This document shows positions 21,011-30,515 of a stretch of 49,387 nucleotides of DNA, piece by piece. Location: positions 1 to 49,387 of the forward strand of contig CAMDAN010000006.1 of the NCBI GenBank assembly GCA_945888535.1. The letters are read 5' to 3'. This stretch comes from Bordetella parapertussis. GTDB taxonomy: Bacteria; Pseudomonadota; Gammaproteobacteria; Burkholderiales; Burkholderiaceae_C. The translations under genes were made by a program, and so were the position numbers. Numbering within the stretch: the stretch's first letter is position 1; each line of letters starts with the position of its first letter. The notes under the pieces are model-generated. The model was given only the letters and a program-made list of their open reading frames with translations, ran no database searches and had not been told where the DNA came from.

Positions 21011-21169
21011 GAAAAACTCTTTGCTTAAAGTAAGGGTGGGAACATAGGATTAACCCTGATTTTACTGACTTGGTACTTGCGTCTGACCTGAATTGCGCGC
21101 TTTTGCGGCTACATTTCGACTGTTGGCCAATCAACTCCGGGAAGCTTTGAGGTTCGGGGCACTGAGGAA

Positions 21170-21203
21170 GCAACGCAGCGGGGGCGTCGCTAGCGTTGCC
21201 CCC
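21170..21203 (+). promoter_or_regulatory. Overlapping hairpins in the hppA leader
   Basis: Two stems that share bases lie 35-68 bp before the hppA start. One pairs GCAACGC (21170-21176) with GCGTTGC (21193-21199). The other pairs GGGGGC (21180-21185) with GCCCCC (21198-21203). They cannot form together. No T-run follows, so neither is a terminator. A regulatory role is inference. Confidence 0.35.
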
Positions 21204-21237
21204 TTCTTCGTCAAACAACCAAAAGAGAGATTTTTTT

Positions 21238-23292
21238 ATGACAGGCAACTCAGCATTGATTCTCGCGCTGGGCTGTGGCTTGATCGCCGTGATTTACGGT
21301 GTTTGGGCACGCAGCTGGATTCTTTCCCAAGACGCGGGTAACGCCCGGATGCAAGAAATTGCGGCCGCCATTCAAACCGGAGCCGCCGCTTACCTTTCCC
21401 GCCAGTACAAGACCATTTCCATGGTCGGCGTGGTTTTGGCTATCTTGATCGCTCTTTTTCTCGACCCCTTAAGCGCCGTTGGCTTTGTCGTGGGTGCGGT
21501 GCTTTCAGGCGCCTGCGGCTTTATTGGAATGAACGTTTCTGTCCGCGCTAATGTGCGAACCGCCCAAGCCGCAACCCGTGGCATTGGCCCAGCTTTGGAC
21601 GTCGCTTTTCGCGGCGGCGCCATCACTGGCATGTTGGTGGTCGGCTTAGGCCTGCTCGGTGTCACTGGCTTTTACTGGTACTTGGTACCAGACGGCGCAG
21701 TGACCGCAGCCAAACTGAACCCTTTGATTGGCTTCGCTTTTGGCTCTTCGCTGATTTCTATCTTTGCCCGCTTGGGCGGTGGAATTTTCACCAAGGGCGC
21801 AGACGTAGGCGCTGATTTGGTTGGCAAAGTAGAAGCCGGAATTCCCGAGGATGACCCCCGCAACCCTGCGGTGATCGCAGACAACGTGGGCGACAACGTG
21901 GGCGACTGCGCTGGTATGGCCGCCGACTTATTTGAAACCTACGCAGTGACGTTGATCGCCACCATGGTGCTTGGAACCTTGCTGGTTTCTGCTGGTGGAG
22001 CCAGCCTCGTGCTCTACCCCTTAGCGCTCGGTGCCGTCTCTATCATTGCCTCCATCATCGGATGTTTCTTTGTCAAAGCCTCTCCAGGCATGAAAAACGT
22101 GATGCCAGCGCTTTACAAAGGTCTGGCAGTGGCGGGCGGTTTGTCATTGATTGCTTTCTACTTTGTGACACAAAGCATGATTGCCGATAATGCGCTTGGC
22201 GGAACGGGGGCAGCAGCAAAGTTGTTTAGCGCTTGCGCCGTGGGCTTGGTTTTAACCGCCGCTTTGGTCTGGATTACCGAGTACTACACCGGAACGCAAT
22301 ACGCTCCGGTTCAGCACATCGCCGAAGCCTCTACCACCGGCCACGGAACCAACATCATCGCCGGTCTGGGCGTCTCTATGCGGTCGACTGCATGGCCTGT
22401 GTTGTTTGTCTGCCTCGCCATTTGGACCTCCTATCACCAAGCCGGGCTTTACGGAATTGCCATAGCTGCAACCTCCATGCTCAGCATGGCAGGTATTGTT
22501 GTGGCATTGGACGCCTACGGCCCCATCACCGATAACGCCGGTGGCATTGCAGAGATGGCCGAGTTGCCAGCCAGCGTGCGCGAGATTACCGATCCGCTCG
22601 ATGCGGTAGGTAATACAACAAAAGCGGTGACCAAAGGCTACGCTATTGGCTCTGCCGGTTTGGCGGCCCTGGTACTTTTTGCCGACTACACCCACAAACT
22701 CGAAGCCTACGGCAAGGTCATTACCTTTGACTTAAGCAACCCCATGGTCATCATCGGACTGTTTATCGGCGGTTTGATTCCCTACCTGTTCGGAGCGATG
22801 GCCATGGAAGCCGTGGGCCGCGCTGCGGGCTCCGTTGTGGTTGAAGTGCGCCGGCAGTTCCGTGAGATCAAAGGCATCATGGACGGCACCGGTAAGCCCG
22901 AATACGACACTGCCGTTGACATGTTGACCACTGCAGCGATCAAAGAAATGATGATTCCAAGCTTGCTCCCTGTGGTTGTTCCTATCTTGGTGGGCTTGGT
23001 CTTGGGGCCAGCCGCATTGGGCGGCCTGCTCATGGGTACGATCGTGACCGGTCTTTTTGTGGCTATCTCGATGTGTACAGGCGGCGGCGCTTGGGACAAT
23101 GCGAAGAAGTACATTGAAGACGGACACCATGGCGGCAAGGGCTCTGAAACCCACAAAGCAGCTGTGACCGGTGACACCGTAGGCGACCCCTACAAAGACA
23201 CCGCGGGCCCCGCCATCAACCCGCTCATCAAAATTATCAACATCGTGGCCCTGTTGATTGTTCCTTTGATGATGCAACTCCACGGCGCATAA
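21238..23292 (+). CDS. hppA: K+-independent H+-translocating membrane pyrophosphatase
   Basis: Integral membrane pump that couples PPi hydrolysis to proton export. 684 residues with about 16 transmembrane helices. The substrate motifs [11 protein letters not shown] (189-199) and DNVGDNVGD (215-223) and the C-terminal [21 protein letters not shown] are intact. In [11 protein letters not shown]462 and T465 occupy the positions that mark the K+-independent class, and that class is known only as proton pumps. The ATG at 21238 is chosen over an upstream in-frame start because AGAGAG precedes it and the family starts with a hydrophobic helix. Divergent from soluble ppa; ended by a strong terminator. 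Confidence 0.95.
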   Translation: MTGNSALILALGCGLIAVIYGVWARSWILSQDAGNARMQEIAAAIQTGAAAYLSRQYKTISMVGVVLAILIALFLDPLSAVGFVVGAVLSGACGFIGMNVSVRANVRTAQAATRGIGPALDVAFRGGAITGMLVVGLGLLGVTGFYWYLVPDGAVTAAKLNPLIGFAFGSSLISIFARLGGGIFTKGADVGADLVGKVEAGIPEDDPRNPAVIADNVGDNVGDCAGMAADLFETYAVTLIATMVLGTLLVSAGGASLVLYPLALGAVSIIASIIGCFFVKASPGMKNVMPALYKGLAVAGGLSLIAFYFVTQSMIADNALGGTGAAAKLFSACAVGLVLTAALVWITEYYTGTQYAPVQHIAEASTTGHGTNIIAGLGVSMRSTAWPVLFVCLAIWTSYHQAGLYGIAIAATSMLSMAGIVVALDAYGPITDNAGGIAEMAELPASVREITDPLDAVGNTTKAVTKGYAIGSAGLAALVLFADYTHKLEAYGKVITFDLSNPMVIIGLFIGGLIPYLFGAMAMEAVGRAAGSVVVEVRRQFREIKGIMDGTGKPEYDTAVDMLTTAAIKEMMIPSLLPVVVPILVGLVLGPAALGGLLMGTIVTGLFVAISMCTGGGAWDNAKKYIEDGHHGGKGSETHKAAVTGDTVGDPYKDTAGPAINPLIKIINIVALLIVPLMMQLHGA

Positions 23293-23348
23293 ATGGGATA
23301 GCCAGATTCGTTCTGGCTTCAAACCCTTCATGCCAAACTAGGATAAAA

Positions 23349-23386
23349 AGCCCGCAGGCTGCAAAGCCACTGCGGGCTCTTTTTTT
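23349..23386 (+). terminator. Strong terminator after hppA
   Basis: Perfect 9-bp stem AGCCCGCAG/CTGCGGGCT with a 12-nt loop, followed by C and seven T. A second, weaker hairpin (AGCCAGA/TCTGGCT, 23300-23318) precedes it. The T-run ends 13 bp before the response regulator ATG. Confidence 0.9.
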
Positions 23387-23398
23387 GAAAATTCAAAC

Positions 23399-24034
23399 AT
23401 GAAAATTCTGATCGTTGACGACCACGCTTTAGTCCGTGAAGGCTTGGCCCAAGTCCTTCAAAATTTGAGCCCTGATTTACAACTGCTCCAAGCCAAGGAC
23501 GGCGCCCAAGCGCTTGCAACACTGCTTCCCCACCAAGACATTGACCTCGTGTTACTGGATTACCAACTTCCAGATAGCAACGGCTTAGACGTGTTGGTTG
23601 ACATTGGGAAAATCCAACCCGCCCTGCCGGTCCTCATGATGTCGGGTCAATGCACAGCGCAGGTCATGCGCCAAGCACTGCAGTTAGGCGCTTTAGGTTT
23701 TATTTCCAAAGCTGGCGCTTCTGAGGAATTTGTGTATGGCGTTCAAAGCGCATTACAAGGCAAGTTAGTCATCCCGCAAGCGCTTTTGGATTCCGGCGGC
23801 GGGCTTGAATTTCAAGACTTTTCCCTCTCCCCGCGCCAAGAACACGTGCTCGCGCATTTGGTCAATGGCCTCACAAACCGTGAGATCGCCGCCGCTTTGG
23901 AGCTATCTGAAGAAACCATCAAAACCCATGTGAGTTCCATTCTTCGGTACTTCGGCGTTCAAAATCGCACCCAAGCCGTGTTGGCTGCTGCGAATTACGC
24001 CTTTAAAACACGCGCCAGCAAGGTTCGCAAATAG
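23399..24034 (+). CDS. Two-component response regulator, NarL/LuxR type
   Basis: 211 residues. The receiver domain (1-120) has the acidic pocket VDDH at 7-9, phosphoacceptor D54 in LLDYQLPD and the switch lysine in FISKAG. The LuxR helix-turn-helix (about 142-205) reads LSPRQEHVLAHLVNGLTNREIAAALELSEETIKTHVSSILRYFG in parts. No ribosome binding site is visible before the ATG, which sits just after the hppA terminator; an inverted repeat TTTGAAAATTCAAA immediately precedes it. The 3' end overlaps the hybrid kinase gene by 40 bp on the opposite strand, so the kinase is the likely partner. Regulated genes are unknown. Confidence 0.9.
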   Translation: MKILIVDDHALVREGLAQVLQNLSPDLQLLQAKDGAQALATLLPHQDIDLVLLDYQLPDSNGLDVLVDIGKIQPALPVLMMSGQCTAQVMRQALQLGALGFISKAGASEEFVYGVQSALQGKLVIPQALLDSGGGLEFQDFSLSPRQEHVLAHLVNGLTNREIAAALELSEETIKTHVSSILRYFGVQNRTQAVLAAANYAFKTRASKVRK

Positions 24035-25221
24035 GCCGGTTTCACGGGTTTGTAAAGCAGAGGGATGCTCGCCGCGTGGGTCTGGGCTTTGAGCGTTTCA
24101 CTGGTATTGCCACTGATCATGATGGCGGGAAACTCAGGGCGGGTTTGGGCCCGGATTTTTGCAATCATCTGCATGCCGTTGTCGCCGGCACCCAAATCGT
24201 GATCGCTGATGATGAGTTCTACGTGCTGCTTCCAATCCTCGCCTTGCTGACTTAGCCATGCGCAGGCTTGCTCTGCTGAAGTCGTGCTGACAACCCTACA
24301 GCCCCAAGACGTGAGTAAATCGCCAAGCGACTCGCGGGTAAGGGGATCGTCTTCTACCAACAAAACCTTGCGCCCGGCCATGCTTGCTATGCCCGGCTCA
24401 AGATTTAAAAGTGCGGCGTTACTTTGAGACGAACGCAAAGGCGTCGCCAATGGCAGGGTGATTGAAAACCGCGAGCCACAACATGGGGCGCTGCGTAATT
24501 CCACCTTCGCGCCTAAAAATTGCGCCATGCGCTCCACAATATGCAAACCCAAGCCGTGTCCTTGCGAGGCAGCGCGACTTCCATGGTTTGCAGCGGTTGT
24601 AACTGCAGGGGCTTGAACATAGGCCTGAAATATTTTTTTCTGATCTGCTGCAGAAATTCCAACGCCGCTGTCGCATATATCAATTCGCACAGCGCTTGCG
24701 TTTCTTACCTTTCTGCAGCCAATAAAAATACTGCCTTGATCGGTATAGCGCACGGCGTTGTGGGCTAAATTCAACAGAATCCGCTCTAACAATTGCACGT
24801 CTGTCATCGCCCAAGAGGGGCTCGGTCGAATCCGCAAGCGCAAGCCTTTGGCTTGGGCGCTGGGAGCGATCGCAAGCTGCAGTCGCTGTAACACCTGGTC
24901 CAAAGGCGTCGCCACCAAAGTCGCTTGAACCGAACCGGCGTCAAGCTTGGTGAGGTCGAGCAAACTATCGAGCATGCGCCCAAGCTCGTGAACCGATGCG
25001 TCTAAATGCCCAACAACCGCTTGGCTTTGCACGTCTAGCGGCAGTTGCTTTAGCCGCCCCACCAGCATCGCCATCGCGTGGGCAGGTTGACGAAGGTCAT
25101 GGGTGGCGCTGGCTAAAAACCGGGTTTGCGTGGCCAATGCCTGTTCGGCTTTGTCTTTGGCTTGCCCAAGTGCCAAAGCACGCTGACCGTCCTGCGATTT
25201 CTTTCGCCCCCAAAACATCAT
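23995..25221 (-). CDS. Cytoplasmic hybrid histidine kinase without sensor domain
   Basis: 408 residues. After a ~30-residue charged helix comes the dimerisation domain with H41 in ASATHDLRQPAHAM, the ATPase domain with LLERILLNLAHNAVRYT (N box), DICDSGVGIS (G1) and GHGLGLHIVERM (G2), then a C-terminal receiver (284-408) with D340 in LIISDHDLGAGD. There is no transmembrane segment and no PAS, GAF or other input domain. An in-frame stop lies three codons upstream of the ATG, so nothing has been missed at the N-terminus. The HDLRQP form of the H box is common in hybrid kinases of Burkholderiales. It may need a separate sensor partner or respond through its coiled N-terminus. Confidence 0.88.
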   Translation of the reverse strand: MMFWGRKKSQDGQRALALGQAKDKAEQALATQTRFLASATHDLRQPAHAMAMLVGRLKQLPLDVQSQAVVGHLDASVHELGRMLDSLLDLTKLDAGSVQATLVATPLDQVLQRLQLAIAPSAQAKGLRLRIRPSPSWAMTDVQLLERILLNLAHNAVRYTDQGSIFIGCRKVRNASAVRIDICDSGVGISAADQKKIFQAYVQAPAVTTAANHGSRAASQGHGLGLHIVERMAQFLGAKVELRSAPCCGSRFSITLPLATPLRSSQSNAALLNLEPGIASMAGRKVLLVEDDPLTRESLGDLLTSWGCRVVSTTSAEQACAWLSQQGEDWKQHVELIISDHDLGAGDNGMQMIAKIRAQTRPEFPAIMISGNTSETLKAQTHAASIPLLYKPVKPAYLRTLLARVLKA

Positions 25222-25346
25222 GTGAAAGCCCTATTCCCGTCTGGGTTTGAATGATGAAAACGCAAAAATCCCATAAAAACCCTTGAAAATAAACTTTTGA
25301 TCCCTGTCAGGCTAAGAATACAGGGTGAACAGTACACAATTGGCCC

Positions 25347-26516
25347 ATGTCTGAAAGCTCCACCCCCCGGACCATCCGCCTTTACAACGAGCGCCCGCTC
25401 GCCTTGTCCGCGCCCGCTGCCGCCTTTAATGCCGCAACTGCAATGGTTGCCAACGGTTCGGTGGCAGATCGCTTGCATCGCCCGCTGCGCGATTTGCGGA
25501 TCAGCGTGACCGATCGGTGTAATTTTCGCTGCAGTTACTGCATGCCCAAAGAAGTCTTTGACAAAGACTACGCCTACCTCCCTCACGCATCTTTGCTGTC
25601 GTTTGAGGAAATCACCCGCATCGCGACTCAATTCGTCGCCCACGGTGTTGAGAAAATTCGCCTCACAGGCGGTGAGCCCCTGCTTAGAAAAAACATTGAG
25701 CTCTTGATTGCCCAGCTCGCCGCACTTCGAACGCCCCAAGGAAAACCGTTAGACATTACGCTCACGACCAACGGCTCGCTGCTGGCCCGCAAAGCCCACG
25801 CCTTAAAAGCGGCGGGCTTGCAACGCGTCACCGTCAGCCTTGACGGGTTGGATGACGCCACCTTCAAAGCGATGAACGATGTGGATTTCCCAGTCGCCGA
25901 GGTGCTTGAAGGAATCCGAGCCGCCCAAGAGGCGGGCTTAGGGCCCATCAAAGTCAATATGGTCGTTAAAAGCGGAACCAACGACGCTGAAATTTTGCCC
26001 ATGGCACGTCACTTTAAAAACACCGGCGTTGTATTGCGATTTATTGAATACATGGACGTGGGGGCCACCAACGGTTGGCGCATGGATGATGTACTGCCAT
26101 CGGCGCAAGTGGTCCAACGCATTGCCAGCGAACTACCTTTAATCGCCCTTGAAGCTGCGGCGCCCGGCGAGACCGCCCAACGCTGGGGATACGCTGACAG
26201 CCAAGGCAAGCACGACCCCAGAGCCGGTGAAATCGGAGTCATCAGCAGCGTGACCCAGGCTTTTTGCAAAGACTGCAACCGCGCTCGCTTATCGACCGAA
26301 GGCCAACTCTATTTGTGCCTGTTTGCCAACCAAGGGTATGACTTGCGCAGCCTGCTGCGCTCGGGCTCTAGTGACGCCGAACTGGCCTCTGTGATTGGCC
26401 ATATTTGGACCAACCGCAATGACCGCTATTCCGAATTACGCGCCGCCCTCCCCCACGATAGCTCCAGCACAGCGTCTGGCCCGCGCCGGGTTGAGATGAG
26501 CTACATCGGGGGCTAG
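25347..26516 (+). CDS. moaA: GTP 3',8-cyclase (molybdopterin synthesis)
   Basis: Radical-SAM enzyme for the first step of molybdenum cofactor synthesis, together with MoaC. 389 residues, ~50 longer at the N-terminus than E. coli MoaA. The SAM-cluster cysteines are C58, C62 and C65 in [13 protein letters not shown]. The C-terminal second cluster ligands are in [11 protein letters not shown] and LYLCLF. The chain ends in GG, needed for activity in this family. The long N-terminus could mean a later true start, but no internal ATG with a ribosome binding site was seen before the motif. First gene of moaA-mobA-moeA. Confidence 0.95.
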   Translation: MSESSTPRTIRLYNERPLALSAPAAAFNAATAMVANGSVADRLHRPLRDLRISVTDRCNFRCSYCMPKEVFDKDYAYLPHASLLSFEEITRIATQFVAHGVEKIRLTGGEPLLRKNIELLIAQLAALRTPQGKPLDITLTTNGSLLARKAHALKAAGLQRVTVSLDGLDDATFKAMNDVDFPVAEVLEGIRAAQEAGLGPIKVNMVVKSGTNDAEILPMARHFKNTGVVLRFIEYMDVGATNGWRMDDVLPSAQVVQRIASELPLIALEAAAPGETAQRWGYADSQGKHDPRAGEIGVISSVTQAFCKDCNRARLSTEGQLYLCLFANQGYDLRSLLRSGSSDAELASVIGHIWTNRNDRYSELRAALPHDSSSTASGPRRVEMSYIGG

Positions 26517-26521
26517 CCGCC

Positions 26522-27172
26522 ATGCCGAAAATTGCGGCCAGAGACGTGTGTGCCGTCGTGCTGGCCGGTGGCATGGGAAGTCGCATGGGCGGCGTTGACA
26601 AAGGCTTGCAATCGCTTCGCGGCAAGGCCTTGGCTCACCACGCCATCGACCGCCTCAACCTTCAAACTGCGGGCTCGCCCGGACTGATCGCCATCAATGC
26701 CAACCGCAACGCGCCCATCTACGAAGCGTGGGGCTTCTCCGTTTGGCAAGACGCCATTGAAGGTTTTGCGGGCCCCTTGGCTGGCTTTGCCACCGCCTTG
26801 ACGCATTGCGCCAACACCAAAACTCCCTACCTACTCACCGTACCCTGTGACTCGCCCGTCTTTCCCTTGGATTTACTCGAGCGCCTAAGCCACGCACTCA
26901 CATCCCACCGAGCCGACATTGCCGTTGCGAGCGCTCCCGAAACCAATAAACATGGCGAAACACAGTTAAGAGCCCAACCCGTTTTTTGCCTCATGCGCAC
27001 CGCTCTCGCGCCCAGCCTCAATCAATTTCTCAGCCAAGGCGGCAGAAAGGTCGATACGTGGACAAGTCAACACCAAACTGTAGAGGTCGCATTTAACCTC
27101 CCCCACGATGATCCGCAGGCTTTTTTCAATGCCAACACCTTGGCCCAACTGCAATCCCTAGAAAACCCATGA
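26522..27172 (+). CDS. mobA: Molybdenum cofactor guanylyltransferase
   Basis: Attaches GMP to Mo-molybdopterin to make the MGD form used by DMSO-reductase-family enzymes such as nitrate reductase and formate dehydrogenase. 216 residues. The nucleotide-binding motif VLAGGMGSRMGGVDKGLQ is at about residues 13-30, followed by the conserved TVPCDSPVFP. Starts 5 bp after moaA and overlaps moeA by 4 bp, so it is in the same operon. Confidence 0.93.
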   Translation: MPKIAARDVCAVVLAGGMGSRMGGVDKGLQSLRGKALAHHAIDRLNLQTAGSPGLIAINANRNAPIYEAWGFSVWQDAIEGFAGPLAGFATALTHCANTKTPYLLTVPCDSPVFPLDLLERLSHALTSHRADIAVASAPETNKHGETQLRAQPVFCLMRTALAPSLNQFLSQGGRKVDTWTSQHQTVEVAFNLPHDDPQAFFNANTLAQLQSLENP

Positions 27173-28482
27173 AGACTTTAGACGCCATTGCAGCCGAGCT
27201 CGCAGGCTACGACCCCAACGCCCTGCCCGCCCATACGGTCAACGCCTTTTTATCGCGCATGGTTTCGGCAGTTGACACCACAGAAACTTTACCTTTGATG
27301 CAATGCTTAGGCCGGGTTCTCGCACAAGACGTCATCAGCCCCATCGATGTCCCCGCCCACGATAACTCGGCAATGGACGGCTACGCCTTTGCTGGCCTTG
27401 CGCTTCAATCCAATGCGCCTTTGCAACTCAAACCCGTCGGCTTTGCCCTCGCCGGGAAAGCCTACCAAGGGCCGGTGGGCCCAGGTGAGTGCGTCAAAAT
27501 TACCACCGGCGCGGTCATGCCGTCAGGCTTAGATACCGTAGTTCCACAAGAAATGGTGACTCACGCAGGTGATGGTGAAAGTGCCACCATTTCCATCCCT
27601 GCAGGCGCACTCCGTTTGGGGGACAACCGCCGTTTTCGTGGTGAAGACCTAAAAAAAGACAAAGCCTCTTTAAAGGCCGGGACCGTTCTGAGCCCTGCGG
27701 CTTTGGGCTTGCTGGCTAGTTTGGGCTTGCCCACGCTGTGCGTTTTTCGTCGCTTACGTGTGGCTTATTTTTCTACCGGTGATGAGATTCTCAGCCTGGG
27801 AGAAACGCCGCGCGAAGGCGCCGTGTATGACAGTAACCGCTACACCGTTTGGGGCCTGTTGCAGCGCATGGGCATTGAATGCATTGATATGGGCGTCATC
27901 CGCGATGACCCCAACGCATTAAAGGCCGCATTTCTCAGCGCCGCAAAACAGGCCGACGCCATCGTCACCAGCGGTGGCGTCAGCGTGGGCGAAGCTGACC
28001 ACACCAAAGCCATGATGCGCGACTTAGCCCACAGCGAAACCCCTGGCGAAGGCGGCGTTGTGTTCTGGAAAATTGCGATGCGCCCGGGCCGCCCCATGGC
28101 TGTAGGCCGATTGGGGAAGGTGCCGTTGTTTGGTCTGCCCGGAAATCCGGTGGCTGTGATGGTGACCTTTTTGGCTTTTGTTAGACCAGCGCTTTGGCAG
28201 ATGATGGGCGCCCGCACTGATGACCCAAGTACCCAGCCGCCCCTCTTGAAAGCCCGCAGCCTTGAGCCCATCCGCAAAAAACCCGGCCGCACCGAATACC
28301 AACGTGCCATCGTGTCAGCTGGCGCAGACGGCAGCTTGAACGTCAAAATCACCGGCCAACAAGGCTCAGGCGTTTTGAGTTCGATGGTGCAAGCCAATGG
28401 CTTGCTGGTGTTACACCATGAACAAGACAATGTTGCCCCTGGTGATCTGGTGGATGTGATGGTCTTTAACGGCGTGGTTTAA
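27169..28482 (+). CDS. moeA: Molybdopterin molybdenumtransferase
   Basis: Inserts molybdate into adenylylated molybdopterin. 437 residues. Conserved stretches are DVPAHDNSAMDGYAF, GECVKITTGAVMPSGLDTVV, the MoCF-fold core IVTSGGVSVGEADHTK and FGLPGNPVAVMVTF. Overlaps mobA by ATGA. Its presence with moaA and mobA shows that the cell makes bis-MGD-type molybdoenzymes; moaC, moaD and moaE are not in the window. Confidence 0.95.
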   Translation: MKTLDAIAAELAGYDPNALPAHTVNAFLSRMVSAVDTTETLPLMQCLGRVLAQDVISPIDVPAHDNSAMDGYAFAGLALQSNAPLQLKPVGFALAGKAYQGPVGPGECVKITTGAVMPSGLDTVVPQEMVTHAGDGESATISIPAGALRLGDNRRFRGEDLKKDKASLKAGTVLSPAALGLLASLGLPTLCVFRRLRVAYFSTGDEILSLGETPREGAVYDSNRYTVWGLLQRMGIECIDMGVIRDDPNALKAAFLSAAKQADAIVTSGGVSVGEADHTKAMMRDLAHSETPGEGGVVFWKIAMRPGRPMAVGRLGKVPLFGLPGNPVAVMVTFLAFVRPALWQMMGARTDDPSTQPPLLKARSLEPIRKKPGRTEYQRAIVSAGADGSLNVKITGQQGSGVLSSMVQANGLLVLHHEQDNVAPGDLVDVMVFNGVV

Positions 28483-28502
28483 ACGTTAATGGCTGCGGTT
28501 CC

Positions 28503-28955
28503 CTAAATCGAACCCTGCCCCAACTCCACTCCCAAATTCGCCAGCCCATCGGCGCGTTCATTGCCCACATCGCCGGCGTGTCCTTTGACCCAGCGCCAAT
28601 CGATCACATGGCCACTGGTTTGGACCAAGGCGTCTAGCGCTTGCCATAAATCAACGTTTTTTACCGGTTGCTTTGCAGCGGTTCTCCAGCCTTTCGCTTT
28701 CCAACCCGGCAACCATTCGGTGATGCCTTTGAGAACGTACTGGCTGTCGAGGTGCAGTGTGATCTTGCAAGGGCGTTTGAGGGCGGATAGGGCTTGGATG
28801 ACGGCGGTCATTTCCATGCGGTTGTTGGTGGTTCCGGATTCGCCGCCGTAAAGCTCTTTCTCTGACCCATCTTCCGAGCGCAACAAAGCGCCCCACCCGC
28901 CGGGGCCAGGGTTTCCTTTGCAGGCGCCGTCTGTATAAATAACCACTTTATTCAC
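28503..28955 (-). CDS. rnhA: Ribonuclease HI
   Basis: Cuts the RNA strand of RNA-DNA hybrids during replication. 150 residues. The catalytic carboxylates are D9 ([11 protein letters not shown]), E48 (NNRMEMTA), D70 (LHLDSQYV) and D136 (GNERADGLA), with H126 in the flexible loop. A GTG start at 28953-28955 is preferred because GGGAG precedes it and the family begins KVVIYTDGA. It overlaps the upstream methyltransferase stop by GTGA. The order with that gene matches yafS-rnhA in E. coli. Confidence 0.94.
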   Translation of the reverse strand: MNKVVIYTDGACKGNPGPGGWGALLRSEDGSEKELYGGESGTTNNRMEMTAVIQALSALKRPCKITLHLDSQYVLKGITEWLPGWKAKGWRTAAKQPVKNVDLWQALDALVQTSGHVIDWRWVKGHAGDVGNERADGLANLGVELGQGSI

Positions 28956-29746
28956 GCGTCTGTCTCCCTGCGGGCTGCATCTTGGGCTTGACGCGAAGCC
29001 GATACCGGATTGCCCGCCCGCACTTTCGTCGCTTTCCATGCGGGGCCCATCAAACGCAAGCCCCGAACTTTTTTAACCGCTACGACCAAATACACGGCCC
29101 CAAAAATAGGCCACCACCGTGCTCCCCAGCGTTCCATCCACGCAAAGCGCTTCAACCATTTGGCAGTTCGCACGGCCGGGCTATAGCCCCCAAAACGCAC
29201 CAGTTCAATTTCAAAGCCAAGCAAGCGCAACCAGTCCCGCAGTCGCCAATAGCCAATAAATTCTTGTGCCTCAGGCAAATAGGATTGCCCCAAAAACCGC
29301 CCCAGTCCCAAACGCATCCACAAACTCGCTCGGGCTTGCCGCAGGGCCCAGAAACTCAAGGGGTTGATTCCGCAAATCACAACCCGTCCCTCTGCCACCA
29401 ATACGCGTTCCACTTCGCGCAAAGTTTCGTGCGCATCCAAGCTGCATTCCAGCGTATGCGGCAAGATCACCAGATCAAGGCAATTAGCAGGAAAAGGCAA
29501 AGCGCAAAAGTCACTGATGAAGGCGGGTTGGCATGGCGCTTGGGGGTCTGAAGTTTGTTCGGCCAACCAGCGGTGGGGCATGCGGTTTGCTTGCAAGCCA
29601 TCCATTTCAGGAACCCCCAGCTGAACCGCGTGGTACCCAAAAATATCAGTGACCGCGCTGCTTACTTGTTGGCGCTCCCACTCCAACAGGTAATGCCCTG
29701 GCGGGGTATGGAGCCAATCTTGAAAACTTATAATGGGTTCACTCAT
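28952..29746 (-). CDS. yafS: YafS-like class I methyltransferase
   Basis: 264 residues from the ATG at 29744-29746. The middle part has the methyltransferase-11 pattern [23 protein letters not shown] and [25 protein letters not shown]. The SAM motif I is degenerate: [15 protein letters not shown] holds no clear GxGxG. Position between gloB and rnhA is the same as E. coli yafS. The substrate is unknown. Its start codon overlaps the start codon of the divergent gloB gene; a start at 29779 is a possible alternative. The C-terminus is basic and overlaps rnhA by 4 bp. Confidence 0.82.
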   Translation of the reverse strand: MSEPIISFQDWLHTPPGHYLLEWERQQVSSAVTDIFGYHAVQLGVPEMDGLQANRMPHRWLAEQTSDPQAPCQPAFISDFCALPFPANCLDLVILPHTLECSLDAHETLREVERVLVAEGRVVICGINPLSFWALRQARASLWMRLGLGRFLGQSYLPEAQEFIGYWRLRDWLRLLGFEIELVRFGGYSPAVRTAKWLKRFAWMERWGARWWPIFGAVYLVVAVKKVRGLRLMGPAWKATKVRAGNPVSASRQAQDAARRETDA

Positions 29747-30515
29747 GAAGTTAATACCGCTGCCTGCACTGACTGACAATTACATCTGGATGCTGCACGA
29801 TGGGGAAAATGCTTTGGTGGTTGATCCGGGCGTGGCCCAACCGGTTTTACAGGCCTTGGCCCTAGAAGGGCTGAACCTTAAAGGTATTCTAATCACGCAC
29901 CACCATGGCGACCACACGGGCGGCGTCGCGGAGTTAAGGCAAACCACTGGCGCTCAAGTTTTTGGCCCCTCCAAAGAACATGTTCCTGAACCTTTGGTGA
30001 AACTCTCCCAAGGCGACTCGGCGCACCTTTTGGGCCTGGAGTTCCAAGTGATAGACGTTCCCGGACATACCGCTGGGCATATCGCTTTTTATTGCAAAGC
30101 AGCAGACGGTATTCCCCTTCTTTTTTGTGGTGATACTTTGTTTAGCGGCGGTTGCGGGCGTTTGTTTGAAGGAACCCCGGCGCAAATGTTGAATTCTTTG
30201 AATGCCTTGGCGGCCTTGCCTGCAAACACCCGCGTATGTTGTACCCATGAGTACACCTTGAGTAACCTGAAATTTGCGCGGGAGGTTGACCCCAACAATG
30301 CGGCGCTGGAAAACTACCAACAGCACTGTCTCGCTTTGCGCTCAACAAATCTACCAACGCTTCCCTCTTCCATGGCCCTCGAGATGGCTATTAATCCTTT
30401 TTTACGCAGCACGAGCCCTGCCGTGCTTGCGTCTGTTGAACACTTCGATGCCGAAGGATTCGCCAAAAACGGTTCCTTTGCAACCCTGCGCACCTGGAAA
30501 AACCAATACCAATGA
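29745..30515 (+). CDS. gloB: Hydroxyacylglutathione hydrolase (glyoxalase II)
   Basis: Metallo-beta-lactamase-fold enzyme that hydrolyses S-lactoylglutathione, finishing methylglyoxal detoxification. 256 residues from the ATG at 29745, chosen because the family begins [17 protein letters not shown]. The metal motif THHHGDH is at 51-57, with further ligands in VPGHTAGHI, FCGDTLFSGGCGRLFEG and CCTHEYT. The last four bases overlap mltD, so they are co-transcribed, as in E. coli. Confidence 0.95.
   Translation: MKLIPLPALTDNYIWMLHDGENALVVDPGVAQPVLQALALEGLNLKGILITHHHGDHTGGVAELRQTTGAQVFGPSKEHVPEPLVKLSQGDSAHLLGLEFQVIDVPGHTAGHIAFYCKAADGIPLLFCGDTLFSGGCGRLFEGTPAQMLNSLNALAALPANTRVCCTHEYTLSNLKFAREVDPNNAALENYQQHCLALRSTNLPTLPSSMALEMAINPFLRSTSPAVLASVEHFDAEGFAKNGSFATLRTWKNQYQ

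Noticed and set aside
22732..23331. His-rich 199-codon minus-strand frame opposite hppA
   Set aside because: The His-rich look comes from reading GTG/ATG-rich membrane codons backwards; hppA is certain.
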